Below are positions 37,230-45,841 of a stretch of DNA of 64,000 bases, one piece after another. Numbering within the stretch: the stretch's first letter is position 1; the number at the start of each line of letters is the position of its first letter. A program made the translations under genes and the position numbers. Location of the stretch: NCBI RefSeq assembly GCF_002007485.1, contig NZ_CP015820.1, forward strand, positions 186,001-250,000, read 5' to 3'. Source of the stretch: Ditibartonella apihabitans. Its GTDB lineage: Bacteria; Pseudomonadota; Alphaproteobacteria; Rhizobiales; Rhizobiaceae. A model generated the notes under the pieces. That model had not been told where the DNA came from, searched no databases, and saw only the letters and a program-made list of their open reading frames with translations.

Positions 37230-37574
37230 GTTGGGTGACACTTATTCGGACGGTGGGTTTTTACCTTGTCTTCCGTGCGTAGCAATAGCGTTGGAGCTTA
37301 AGCTTTTTACGCGCGTAATATACCCGACAATAATTGGGTGAGTGAAAGAACACTCTCAAAACAAGGGGGTCCTTCTTGTCGACAGGAAGGCCCCCCTTTG
37401 AATTTTTGTTCACCAATGCAAAATAGCGATTCTGGCAAAGAATAAAACAAGTGTTGGGGGGATAAAACAAGTGCGGGAATAAATCAGCTTTGCCCGCTTT
37501 TGCCGTTTTCTATAAACACTTGGTTTTCCATGAACACTTAGTTTTCTATGAAAGCTTGGGTTTTCTATGAACAC
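37230..37574. other. 345-bp gap with terminator and short direct repeats
   Basis: No gene. It contains a large terminator-like hairpin (37365-37408), a 13-bp direct repeat ATAAAACAAGTG at 37441-37453 and 37461-37473, and an array of four 18-bp repeats at 37505-37577 that runs into the next gene's stop codon. Confidence 0.6.
37365..37408 (+). terminator. rho-independent terminator (adenosine kinase transcript)
   Basis: GGGGGTCCTTC (37365-37375) pairs with GAAGGCCCCCC (37386-37396) with one mismatch, followed by TTTGAATTTTTG. It is GC-rich against an AT-rich background. Confidence 0.75.
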
Positions 37575-37577
37575 TTA
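37505..37577. repeat. 18-bp tandem repeat, four copies
   Basis: Copies of GTTTTCTATGAACACTTR at 37505-37522, 37523-37540, 37541-37559 and 37560-37577, each with one to three changes. The last copy includes the stop codon (TAA, 37575-37577 on the minus strand) of the serine hydrolase gene. Confidence 0.9.
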
Positions 37578-38879
37578 TTGGTTGAGACTGTTCGAAATTG
37601 CATTAAACATCAATGAAGCTTCAAGTGGCTCGGCAGAAAAAGATGGTTCGGCTTTTTCCCATGTTGACCACTGGACAAACACCATATTCTCCTGCTGGTT
37701 GACGACCAGCATCTGCCCGTAAATTCCCAAGCCCCACATTGTTTCCGAACTGCTTAGACCAAGTTTCGGCGAAACATTTTCTGCTGCTTGAGGCACGGCA
37801 TTGTTCCACCATTCAAATCCGTAACTTCCTTCCGGATGATTTTCAGTAACGGAATTTGTTGCTTTGTTCCATGTGCGTGAGTCAACAACCCAATGATCAG
37901 GCAGTATCGTTTTGCCTTCAGGAAGGAACCCGTTATAAAGTACAAATTGTCCGAATTTTCCCCAATCTTCCAGCGTCGCATTGAAACCGTGAGCGCCGGT
38001 ATCATGCTTTCCTTTTTGATAGCTGTGCCATACACCGTCACTGACCATACCGTAAGGTTTCCAGATTTTTTCCTGTAAATATTGGGCAAGGGGCATCTTT
38101 ACAGCTTTTTCCAAAGTGTCGCCTAAAAGCCAAGCACCACCTGATGAATATGACCACACTTTCCCCGGAGCAGCGTATTTCACGCGTTTTTTGTTGATCA
38201 CAAGGTCATGGACGCAAGAATAGGCATTGTCCAAAGCTTCACATTGAGTAAGTTTGGCAAAATCGGAATTGTCATCTTCATAATTTTCATCCCATTTGAC
38301 ACCGGATGTATGTTGCAACAATTCTCTTATGGTGACATTTGCCCACACAGTGCCTTTTACGTCGGGATTATAGCGAACGACCTTATCGTCGAGGGATTTG
38401 ATCTTCCCTTCTTTAAGAGCCACGCCGACAAGGGTTGAAACGACGGATTTACCAACAGATCGGGATGTCCACAAAGTTTGGGGTGTATTGCCGCGGCCAT
38501 AAAATTCCAACACTACAACGCCGTTTTTTATCACCATTAATCCGGCAATCTTGTTGCGCGCTACATATTCCTGAAGATTATAGGAATGGCCGTCAACAGT
38601 GTAGGAAACACTCGACATATCACGAATTTGTCGCATCAATGGACGAGGGGTTGCGTGTTTGAAGACATCACCGGGATAAGCGCGATAATCATTGCGAAAG
38701 CCGATCATCCGGTCTTCCATGTTCCATTTCAACATGTTTTTGACATCTGGCAATTTTTCATCCACCGGTGTGGGGCATTCTGTAAGTTCCGGAACTCCGC
38801 AAGGGGAGCTCGCATAAGCATTCGGAAATAAGCTAAGCCCCGCCAATATGACGCTTAATCCAAATAATTTCGTTTTCAT
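37575..38879 (-). CDS. secreted serine hydrolase of the beta-lactamase/class C PBP fold
   Basis: A 434-residue protein with a signal peptide (MKTKLFGLSVILAGLSLF to AYA). The active-site SxxK is SRSVGKS (Ser-Val-Gly-Lys, about residue 140), the second motif appears as WSYSSGGAWLLGD (Tyr-Ser-Ser in place of Tyr-x-Asn), and HGFNATLEDWGKFGQF is typical of class-C-like esterases and peptidases. True beta-lactamase activity is uncertain; periplasmic esterase or D-aminopeptidase is as likely. I start at ATG 38877-38879; a TTG eight codons upstream is open too. Single gene. Confidence 0.85.
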   Translation of the reverse strand: MKTKLFGLSVILAGLSLFPNAYASSPCGVPELTECPTPVDEKLPDVKNMLKWNMEDRMIGFRNDYRAYPGDVFKHATPRPLMRQIRDMSSVSYTVDGHSYNLQEYVARNKIAGLMVIKNGVVVLEFYGRGNTPQTLWTSRSVGKSVVSTLVGVALKEGKIKSLDDKVVRYNPDVKGTVWANVTIRELLQHTSGVKWDENYEDDNSDFAKLTQCEALDNAYSCVHDLVINKKRVKYAAPGKVWSYSSGGAWLLGDTLEKAVKMPLAQYLQEKIWKPYGMVSDGVWHSYQKGKHDTGAHGFNATLEDWGKFGQFVLYNGFLPEGKTILPDHWVVDSRTWNKATNSVTENHPEGSYGFEWWNNAVPQAAENVSPKLGLSSSETMWGLGIYGQMLVVNQQENMVFVQWSTWEKAEPSFSAEPLEASLMFNAISNSLNQ

Positions 38880-39036
38880 TCTTTCCAATATCCTTTTTAA
38901 CAACTTTTAAATTATGTAAGTTTTCAATTGTGTTTTGGTAGTACGCTTCCAATTATCAACACATTGTAAAAGACAATTTTGATAAAAATTGCGAAATGTA
39001 AATTTATCAGAATAGAATTGTTACCGCAAAAATTCT

Positions 39037-40416
39037 TCATTCACGAAAAAATGTTGCTAATTTTTCGCCAAGTTTTTTAGCAACTTCTTCTTTGTTCATT
39101 TTCGGCCACGCTTCGACAGCGTTACGGCTCACACATGAAATTCTGTTATAATCTCCTCCCATAATGCTGTTTCCATCTTTATCGACAGAAACATCGTTGG
39201 CCAGAATGAAATCGGCACCTTTTTTATCGAGCTTCTTTTTCGCATTTTCGATAAGATTATTGGTTTCTGCGGCAAAACCGATAACGAGTTTCGGCCGGTT
39301 TGCAGCATGGCCGATTGTGGCAAGAATATCCGGATTTTCGACCATTGTTAATGTGGGAGCAGATTGGCCTGATTGTTTTTTGATTTTTTGCGTAGCACTT
39401 TCGGCACTGCGCCAATCGGCAACGGCAGCAACAAATATGGCACCATCGGCAGGCAAAGCGCGTTTGACTGCATCAAGCATCTCCATTGCCGTTTCAACAT
39501 GAATTGTTTCAACGCCATAGGGGTCGGGAATGCTGACGGGGCCGGAAACGAGTGTGACACGGGCTCCAAGATGTTGGAGAGCTGTGGCAATTGCGTGCCC
39601 CTGTTTACCGGAAGAGCGGTTTGCAAGATAGCGCACCGGATCTATCGGCTCGTGGGTAGGGCCAGACGTAACAATGATATGTTTGCCGGAGAGCGGTTTT
39701 TCTCCACAATCAAGCATGGATTCGACCGCAGCAACAATTTCGAGCGGTTCGCTCATACGCCCCCGTCCGGCTTCACCCCGTTCGGCCATTTCGCCGCTCT
39801 CTGGCCCGATCATTTTGATTCCGTCTGCAAGCAACCGGTCAACATTGCGTTGTGTTGCCGGATGGTTCCACATTGCCGGATTCATCGCTGGCGCAATAAG
39901 AATCGAGGAATTGGCGGCAAGAAGAATAGCTCCCGCAAGATCATCGGCAATGCCATTTGCCATTTTTGCAATCCGGTCTGCTGTCGCAGGGGCAACAACA
40001 ATCAGGTCGGCAGAACGGGCGAGCCTGATATGGCCAATATCATGTTCATCCTGGCGGTGAAAAAGATCGGTAAAAACATGCCCCCCTGAAAGGCTGCCCG
40101 CAGCAAGAGGCGTCACAAATTCTGTTGCCGCTTTTGTCATCACAACAGTAACATTTGCTCCCCGCTCTTGTAATCGGCGAATGAGATCAAGCGCTTTATA
40201 AGCCGCAATGCCTCCCGTTATAATGAGGACTATTGTTTTTGATTGCAGTGATTGCACTTCTTTGGCGCTGGGTTTTTCCGGAAATATTTCTGAATTATTG
40301 CCGGACATCAACAAAAGCCGCGCTTCTTCTTCCATAGAACGTTTGTTTTTTGCAGCGTTGAGACGAAGTTTTTCCTTTGCTTCATCCGGTAAATTGCGAA
40401 TTGTGATGCTCGCCAT
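39037..40416 (-). CDS. coaBC: CoaBC with N-terminal ribbon-helix-helix (FitA/VapB-like) domain
   Basis: A 459-residue protein, about 55 longer than typical CoaBC. Residues 1-36 (MASITIRNLPDEAKEKLRLN, then AAKNKRSMEEEARLLL) are a clear FitA/VapB-type ribbon-helix-helix domain. A linker leads to the flavoprotein decarboxylase (CoaC, about 58-235; TGGIAAYKALDLIRRL, His129, PAMNPAMW with Asn179) and the ligase (CoaB, about 243-459; TSGPTHEPIDPVRYLANRSSGKQG). It makes 4'-phosphopantetheine from phosphopantothenate and Cys for CoA. The substrate-clamp Cys of E. coli (Cys158) has no match; the region reads GEMAERGEAGRGRM. AAGAGGT four bases before the ATG fixes the start, so the domain is translated. 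TGCAATCA repeats lie just upstream. Confidence 0.9.
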   Translation of the reverse strand: MASITIRNLPDEAKEKLRLNAAKNKRSMEEEARLLLMSGNNSEIFPEKPSAKEVQSLQSKTIVLIITGGIAAYKALDLIRRLQERGANVTVVMTKAATEFVTPLAAGSLSGGHVFTDLFHRQDEHDIGHIRLARSADLIVVAPATADRIAKMANGIADDLAGAILLAANSSILIAPAMNPAMWNHPATQRNVDRLLADGIKMIGPESGEMAERGEAGRGRMSEPLEIVAAVESMLDCGEKPLSGKHIIVTSGPTHEPIDPVRYLANRSSGKQGHAIATALQHLGARVTLVSGPVSIPDPYGVETIHVETAMEMLDAVKRALPADGAIFVAAVADWRSAESATQKIKKQSGQSAPTLTMVENPDILATIGHAANRPKLVIGFAAETNNLIENAKKKLDKKGADFILANDVSVDKDGNSIMGGDYNRISCVSRNAVEAWPKMNKEEVAKKLGEKLATFFRE

Positions 40417-40428
40417 AAAAACCTCTTA

Positions 40429-40445
40429 TGCAATCAATGCAATCA
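40429..40445. promoter_or_regulatory. direct repeat, candidate operator for the coaBC ribbon-helix-helix domain
   Basis: Two copies of TGCAATCA (40429-40436 and 40438-40445, period nine; TGATTGCA on the coding strand) sit immediately upstream of the coaBC ribosome binding site (40421-40427). As I recall, FitA of Neisseria binds TGCTATCA half-sites, which differ at one position. Binding here by the fused domain would repress coaBC. Confidence 0.4.
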
Positions 40446-40662
40446 AAATTTAATCAGTCTTTTAATGCGTTTTTGAACTGTCGGCAAGCGGGAGGCGTTT
40501 TTTCGGTTCATTTTCGAATGAAGAGTCCGCCGGGCTTTTAATAGATATTATTTGTGGAACCGGTTTTTTATCAATAGTTTTCTGGAAAAATAGTTTTTCC
40601 GCGATAAATCTGGACATGTGTCATATTTATAAAGAATAAATTTATATATTGAGGAAAAATTT

Positions 40663-41418
40663 ATGCGTTATTCATTTTCCTTTTTTTCATGCCTTACAGT
40701 TTTTTCGTTCATAGTGTTCAATCCTGCTTACGCGCAACCGCCAGCTTCTACAGGGAGCGGTTTTGCTGTGACGAATAACGGATGGGTTTTAACAAATGCC
40801 CATGTGGTAAAAAATTGCCAATATGTGAAAATCGGTGATTTCGGAACCGGAAAGGACATCCGCATCGATTCTCATGATGATCTTGCTCTCATAAAGTTAC
40901 CTGACGGAGTGAAAACAAAGCCCCTCTATCTCAGGCGGAATGTTATCAGGCTTGGCGAAGATATCATCGCACTCGGATTTCCTCTTGATGGTCTATTGTC
41001 GGACTCGATAAAAATGACGACCGGTAATGTCAATTCGCTTTCAGGCGTTGAAAATGACATCCGCTATCTCCAGATTTCAACCCCGATACAGCCCGGAAGC
41101 TCCGGTGGTCCTGTTATCGACCGGCAAGGTCATGTCATAGGCATCACCACATCCGGTTTGTCGAAAACTTTTGCCGACGAGTCGGGTTTTATCGCACAGA
41201 ATGTCAATTTTGCAATCAGAGCCAGAGTAGCCGAGCTATTTTTGGAAACCGAAGGCATTGCTGTTTCCTATGCCGACGAAGATAAGGGCGGATCATTTCG
41301 TTCAACAGCCGACATTGCTGAATCAACATCTCCTTCGGTTTATAAAATTTTGTGTTATGGCGAAAAAAATAGCGGGACGGATGACGCCGTTCGCAGTGAT
41401 GGAAAAGAACAGAAATAA
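40663..41418 (+). CDS. secreted trypsin-like serine protease (no PDZ domain)
   Basis: A 251-residue protein with a signal peptide (1-25, ending AYAQ). The chymotrypsin-fold triad is complete: His in WVLTNAHVVKNC, Asp in SHDDLALIKL and Ser in IQPGSSGGPVID. It resembles the DegP/HtrA catalytic domain but has no PDZ domain; a polar tail (about 205-251) follows. AGGAAAAATTT lies before the ATG. The gene is inserted between ubiB and coaBC, on the opposite strand. A role in envelope protein turnover is inference. Confidence 0.88.
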   Translation: MRYSFSFFSCLTVFSFIVFNPAYAQPPASTGSGFAVTNNGWVLTNAHVVKNCQYVKIGDFGTGKDIRIDSHDDLALIKLPDGVKTKPLYLRRNVIRLGEDIIALGFPLDGLLSDSIKMTTGNVNSLSGVENDIRYLQISTPIQPGSSGGPVIDRQGHVIGITTSGLSKTFADESGFIAQNVNFAIRARVAELFLETEGIAVSYADEDKGGSFRSTADIAESTSPSVYKILCYGEKNSGTDDAVRSDGKEQK

Positions 41419-41778
41419 CGAGCTTCCGGTTGGCCGCTCCGAACTTTGTTTTTTGGTCTTTTCCTCTTGAACACGAAATGACGGTGAAAATATTATCCTT
41501 TTCCGCAATCCGAAAATATTATTGTCAACTGCGCTTTTTTACCTCGCACATTGTCTGTTAAGGCCGGTAAAACAAGTCAAAGGCATATGACCCGATATTA
41601 GAATAGCGTTCGCGGCAGCGTGACACAGAAATAATCGAGCCGAATAGAAGCTCTGAATATGTGCCAAATATATGCGCCATTTTAATGGCGCTGACATAAG
41701 CGTTGACACATTCCGGAGGCGAGAAAAACTTCTCCCGTCAAATGACGATTTTGGAATCTATCGGATTAGGTCTGCAGG
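41419..41778. other. 360-bp gap between protease gene and ubiB
   Basis: No gene, repeat or strong terminator seen. It lies between two convergent genes. Confidence 0.5.
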
Positions 41779-43359
41779 TTATATGACAAGCTTGTAAGTG
41801 ATGATCACCATGCAAACAGCGATTAGAATGACAGCATATCGGCCAAAACGGTTTTGTTTTCCCTGCATCAGGGCAAATCTCTTTAATGTATCATCATCAA
41901 GATGAAGGCCATTCTGCGCCATTTTATCAGCACCTTTCTGGATGCGTTCGACGCTTCGGACAAGTTCCGGCGTTCTGCGGGCGAAAGTAAGGAGAGATTG
42001 CGCACCCTCGGTCAAATCTTTCGCCATGCCGATGGGCCCCAAATTTTTTGTAATCCACTCTTTTACAACAGGTTCGGCCGCTTTCCACATATTGAAATGC
42101 GGATTAAGCGAACGGGAAACACCTTCTACAACCACCATGGTTTTTTGTAACAACAATAGTTCCGGCCGTGTCTGCATATCGAAAAGTTCGGTTACTTCAA
42201 AAAGCAGAGTCAGCAACTTGGCCATCGAAATTGTTTCGGCCGATTGACCGTGGATCGGTTCGCCTATGGCACGGTTGGCCTGGGCAAAGCTTTCCATATT
42301 TTGGTGGGGCGGCACATAGCCGGCTTCAAAGTGCACATTGGCAACACGCCGATAATCACGGGTAATAAAGCCATATAAAATTTCGGCAAGAAAGCGTTTT
42401 TCCTGTTTGCCGAGCCTTCCGGTAATGCCCAAATCGACAGCGACAATACAACCGTCTTTATCTACAAAGAGATTTCCCGGATGCATATCCGCGTGGAAAA
42501 AGCCGTCGCGCAATGTGTGTTTCAGGAAGGATTGCATGAGCGTAACGGCAAGAGCATCAAGGTCGAAACCGGCAGCTTTAAGCCCCTCGATATCCGACAT
42601 TTTGATGCCGTCAATCCATTCCATGGTCAGAACATCACGCCCTGTCCGCTCCCAATCGACTGCGGGAACACGAAAACCTTTGTCATTTTGTGTGTTCTCG
42701 GCAATTTCGGAAAGTGCCGCCGCTTCAAGGCGCAAATCCATCTCGATTTTTGTGGTTTGTGCCAATGTGTCAACAACGCTTACCGGCTTTAGCCGTCGGG
42801 AAGCCGGCACATAGCGTTCCTGCATTTCGGCTGCAAGATAAAACCCCTCAAGATCTTTGGCAAACCGCCGTCTTACACCGGGGCGGATAACCTTGACGGC
42901 CACTTTACGCAGACTCCCGTCGGGGTTCCTCACCGTTGCGGGGTGAACTTGCGCCATCGAGGCGGCTGCAATTGCCGGACCGAACTCGACAAAAAGATCA
43001 TCTATTTTGCGGCCGAGCGACCCTTCGATTTGGGCAACAGCCTGTTCATGAGGAAAGGTATCGACATGATCTTGTAGTCGCGACAGATCTTTTGCAACTT
43101 CCGAGCCGACAATATCAGGACGTGTTGCAAGAAACTGGCCGAGCTTGATATAGGAAGGCCCGAGTTTGTTTATTGCCCGTGACATATTTTCGGAGCGATT
43201 GGTATTTTTACTTCTTTTTCTGGCAAACCAGCCAGCGATACGATGGAAAAACGCCATTGAAGCAGGTAAGCCATCGCTTGGAAGTGCGCTCAGCACACCC
43301 TCTCGTGCCAGAATAAAACCGACACGTAAAAGACGTAAGGATGCGGCAAGTTTCGACAT
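41779..43359 (-). CDS. ubiB: ubiquinone biosynthesis protein UbiB (ABC1/ADCK-type atypical kinase)
   Basis: A 526-residue member of the UbiB family, needed for ubiquinone synthesis; it has ATPase/kinase-like features rather than hydroxylase activity. The KxGQ motif is present (LGPSYIKLGQFLATRPDIVG), with the VKVIRPGVR Lys, HADMHPGNLFVDKDG catalytic loop and VAVDLGITGRLG. One C-terminal membrane helix (about 502-524) anchors it. Its start directly follows the ubiE stop (stop at 43360, start at 43359), so ubiE-ubiB is one operon. coaBC, the usual next gene, is separated by the protease gene. Confidence 0.95.
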   Translation of the reverse strand: MSKLAASLRLLRVGFILAREGVLSALPSDGLPASMAFFHRIAGWFARKRSKNTNRSENMSRAINKLGPSYIKLGQFLATRPDIVGSEVAKDLSRLQDHVDTFPHEQAVAQIEGSLGRKIDDLFVEFGPAIAAASMAQVHPATVRNPDGSLRKVAVKVIRPGVRRRFAKDLEGFYLAAEMQERYVPASRRLKPVSVVDTLAQTTKIEMDLRLEAAALSEIAENTQNDKGFRVPAVDWERTGRDVLTMEWIDGIKMSDIEGLKAAGFDLDALAVTLMQSFLKHTLRDGFFHADMHPGNLFVDKDGCIVAVDLGITGRLGKQEKRFLAEILYGFITRDYRRVANVHFEAGYVPPHQNMESFAQANRAIGEPIHGQSAETISMAKLLTLLFEVTELFDMQTRPELLLLQKTMVVVEGVSRSLNPHFNMWKAAEPVVKEWITKNLGPIGMAKDLTEGAQSLLTFARRTPELVRSVERIQKGADKMAQNGLHLDDDTLKRFALMQGKQNRFGRYAVILIAVCMVIITYKLVI

Positions 43360-44142
43360 TCAAACCTTCCAGCCAGAGTGCATGGCAGCAATGCCACCGG
43401 TAAGGTTACGGTAGCTTACATGGGAAAAACCGGCTTCCCGTATCATTACGGCAAAATCTTCCTGCTTGGGAAATTTGCGGATTGATTCAATAAGGTAGCG
43501 GTAAGATTCTTTGTCACCGGCAATCATTTGGCCAACGCGCGGTATGCCCTGAAACGACCAGATGTCATAGAGTTTATCGAGAATCGGCATTTGAACTTCC
43601 GAAAATTCCAGACACATAAATCGGCCACCCGGCTTCAAAACGCGATAGGCTTCCGACAAGGCTTTGGCAATGTGGGGAACGTTACGGATGCCGAATGCAA
43701 TCGTATAAGCATCGAATGTATTGTCTTCAAAGGGCAGTTTTTCTGCATTCGCCTCGACAAAATCAAGATAGGGCAGGAGGCCGTTTTTCTTTGCTCTTTC
43801 GCGCCCCACTTCCAGCATGGAACTGTTAATGTCAAGAACCGTTGCATGGGCGTGGCGACCGGACGCTTCAACGATACGGAAAGCAATGTCACCCGTACCA
43901 CCAGCCACATCGAGAACTTTATACCCGTTAAGATGCGAGGGGTGAAGCCATGCAACAAATGCATCTTTCCACAAGCGGTGCATGCCAACCGACATGACAT
44001 CATTCATGATGTCGTATTTTTTGGCCACAGAATGGAAAACCCCGTTAACCATCGACTGTTTTTCCGATTCGTCGACCTTCTTGAAACCGAATGTTTCTTC
44101 CATCCCGCCTTTTGCGCCGACGCGCTCTGTTTCAGCAGTCAT
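43360..44142 (-). CDS. ubiE: demethylmenaquinone/2-methoxy-6-polyprenyl-benzoquinol methyltransferase
   Basis: A 260-residue SAM-dependent C-methyltransferase of ubiquinone synthesis. Motifs are [19 protein letters not shown] (UbiE signature 1), [14 protein letters not shown] (SAM-binding motif I), [14 protein letters not shown] and the terminal [16 protein letters not shown] (signature 2). ATG at 44140-44142 gives MTAETERVG. First gene of ubiE-ubiB, diverging from upp. Confidence 0.96.
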   Translation of the reverse strand: MTAETERVGAKGGMEETFGFKKVDESEKQSMVNGVFHSVAKKYDIMNDVMSVGMHRLWKDAFVAWLHPSHLNGYKVLDVAGGTGDIAFRIVEASGRHAHATVLDINSSMLEVGRERAKKNGLLPYLDFVEANAEKLPFEDNTFDAYTIAFGIRNVPHIAKALSEAYRVLKPGGRFMCLEFSEVQMPILDKLYDIWSFQGIPRVGQMIAGDKESYRYLIESIRKFPKQEDFAVMIREAGFSHVSYRNLTGGIAAMHSGWKV

Positions 44143-44304
44143 ATTTGTGACCTTTCAAATTTATACCATCTTTTTTCTAGCCTAACTTGCCCGTTTAGGG
44201 AATGGGCTCTGATGAAAAAGTAGCGCTGCAGACGCTTCGCCCTTTTCATTCCACTTTAATGGTTTTATACGACATATAGAATGCTGTAATGAGGAGAAAA
44301 GCCC

Positions 44305-44931
44305 ATGGGTTTAACAATTGTTTCCCACCCTCTTGTCCAACACAAATTGACGATGATGCGTCGCAAAGAAACATCAACTGCCGAATTTCGCCAGCTTGTG
44401 CGGGAAACAGCATTCTTGCTCGGCTATGAAGTCACGCGTGATCTGGAGCTTGAAACTGTTCACATCGAAACACCGATGGAAGAAATGGAAGCGCCGATGC
44501 TCAAGGGTAAGAAACTCGTTCTTGCCTCGATTTTGAGAGCGGGTGAGGGGCTGCTTTTCGGTATGCTCGATCTTTTACCGTCTGCACGTGTTTGTCATAT
44601 CGGCCTTTACCGTGATCATAATACACTTGAAGCAGTCGAATATTATTTCAAAGCCCCCGAAGATATTTCCGAGCGTCTGGTTATTGTGGTCGACCCTATG
44701 CTTGCAACGGGAAATTCTGCTGTAAAAGCCATTGAACAACTGAAAAAACATGGTGCTAAAGAAATAAGGTTTGTGTGCATATTAAGTGTTGAACAGGGAA
44801 TCAAACAGTTGCAAAAGGCTCATCCCGATGTCGATATTTTTACCGCATCGGTTGATCGGGCACTTAATCCCGCTTCTTATATTCTTCCCGGTTTGGGCGA
44901 TGCGGGTGACCGTATGTTCGGGACAAAATAG
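44305..44931 (+). CDS. upp: uracil phosphoribosyltransferase
   Basis: A 208-residue salvage enzyme making UMP from uracil and PRPP. The PRPP-binding motif is [17 protein letters not shown], and the C-terminal [16 protein letters not shown] binds uracil. AATGAGGAG lies before the ATG. Length and motifs are normal. Single gene; no uraA permease nearby. Confidence 0.97.
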   Translation: MGLTIVSHPLVQHKLTMMRRKETSTAEFRQLVRETAFLLGYEVTRDLELETVHIETPMEEMEAPMLKGKKLVLASILRAGEGLLFGMLDLLPSARVCHIGLYRDHNTLEAVEYYFKAPEDISERLVIVVDPMLATGNSAVKAIEQLKKHGAKEIRFVCILSVEQGIKQLQKAHPDVDIFTASVDRALNPASYILPGLGDAGDRMFGTK

Positions 44932-45568
44932 CACTATTTAAGGCAATAGAGAGTGTAACAAACTTTGTCTGCAGAATATAAAAAAGCACAACAAATGCTT
45001 GTTTCATGTTCTGCCATCGCGTCTTTTAATATGCTAATTTCGGTTCTTTCGGGTTTTGTCTTATAATCTCTGAGACAAGGCTTCAATCTTTTGCAAAAAC
45101 AATGAAACCCGCTTTTTAAAGTAATAGCCCGAATTGAAACACAAATTTTGTTTGCATTCCCGCCAAGCATTATCAGGTAAAAAGCTGTTGCATCTATGAA
45201 AATGCTTTTTCATACATATCATTAATAAAAGCCTTGATTGTTCGGTCCGGCTGTCAGAATTCGGGCGGTGATATGCCAGACGGGACCAAGAGTTTTCTTT
45301 TTTAAAACGCGGATAAGATTATTCAAGGTTTTTTATAGCCACGCGAAAATTGTTCCAGGCAACATGGCTCGGATGCAAAAGTTTTGATCGGTTAACAATT
45401 CTTTTTGCGATTTTTAATCAGTGAGCGGGACTATTGGTAGTGGGGTTGTGGTGAGGCACTACCCTTGCATCGCGTGGAATAAAAACCATATGCAATAAGC
45501 GGGTACCAAAAGTTTTATGCAATTTCTGGTGGTACAACGGGTGAACAATACGAATGGAGGATTAAAAT
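44932..45568. other. 637-bp non-coding gap
   Basis: I see no credible gene. It holds a 7-bp hairpin GGTAGTG...CACTACC near 45436-45462 with a 14-base loop and no T run, and the promoter region of the PepSY gene. A T-rich stretch near 45295-45310 follows an imperfect GGTCC...GGGACC pairing that could be a transcript end. Confidence 0.45.
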
Positions 45569-45841
45569 ATGACAATGAACAAAATTCGCATGATTGCACT
45601 TGCTGCTGCCACTGCGACTATTGGTCTTGCCGGTTTTTCAAGCTCGTCTTTTGCAGCAGAAAACGGGCGTATCAGCTGGTCGGCTTTAACCACAAAACTG
45701 GAGCAAAGCGGTTTTAAAATTCACGAGCTAGATGAAAAGCACGAAGGCTGGAAAGCCGAAGTTACCGACAAAAACAACCAACGTCTCAAGCTTTATATTG
45801 ATCGTCAGGGGAATATAACCCGCCAAAAAGTCGATGATTGA
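45569..45841 (+). CDS. PepSY-domain periplasmic protein
   Basis: A 90-residue protein with a signal peptide (1-29, ending SSFAAE) and one PepSY-like unit (ISWSALTTKLEQSGFKIHELDEKHEGWKAEVTDKNNQRLKLYIDRQG). Such small periplasmic proteins are thought to inhibit peptidases or bind envelope components; the role here is unknown. GGAGG lies eight bases before the ATG. Its stop codon abuts the stop of the convergent Irr-like gene with no bases between. Confidence 0.8.
   Translation: MTMNKIRMIALAAATATIGLAGFSSSSFAAENGRISWSALTTKLEQSGFKIHELDEKHEGWKAEVTDKNNQRLKLYIDRQGNITRQKVDD

Noticed and set aside
37261..37470. 69-codon minus-strand frame
   Set aside because: It runs through the terminator hairpin and direct repeats; no family resemblance.
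44934..45170. 78-codon minus-strand frame after upp
   Set aside because: Cys-rich but no recognisable motif, no ribosome binding site.
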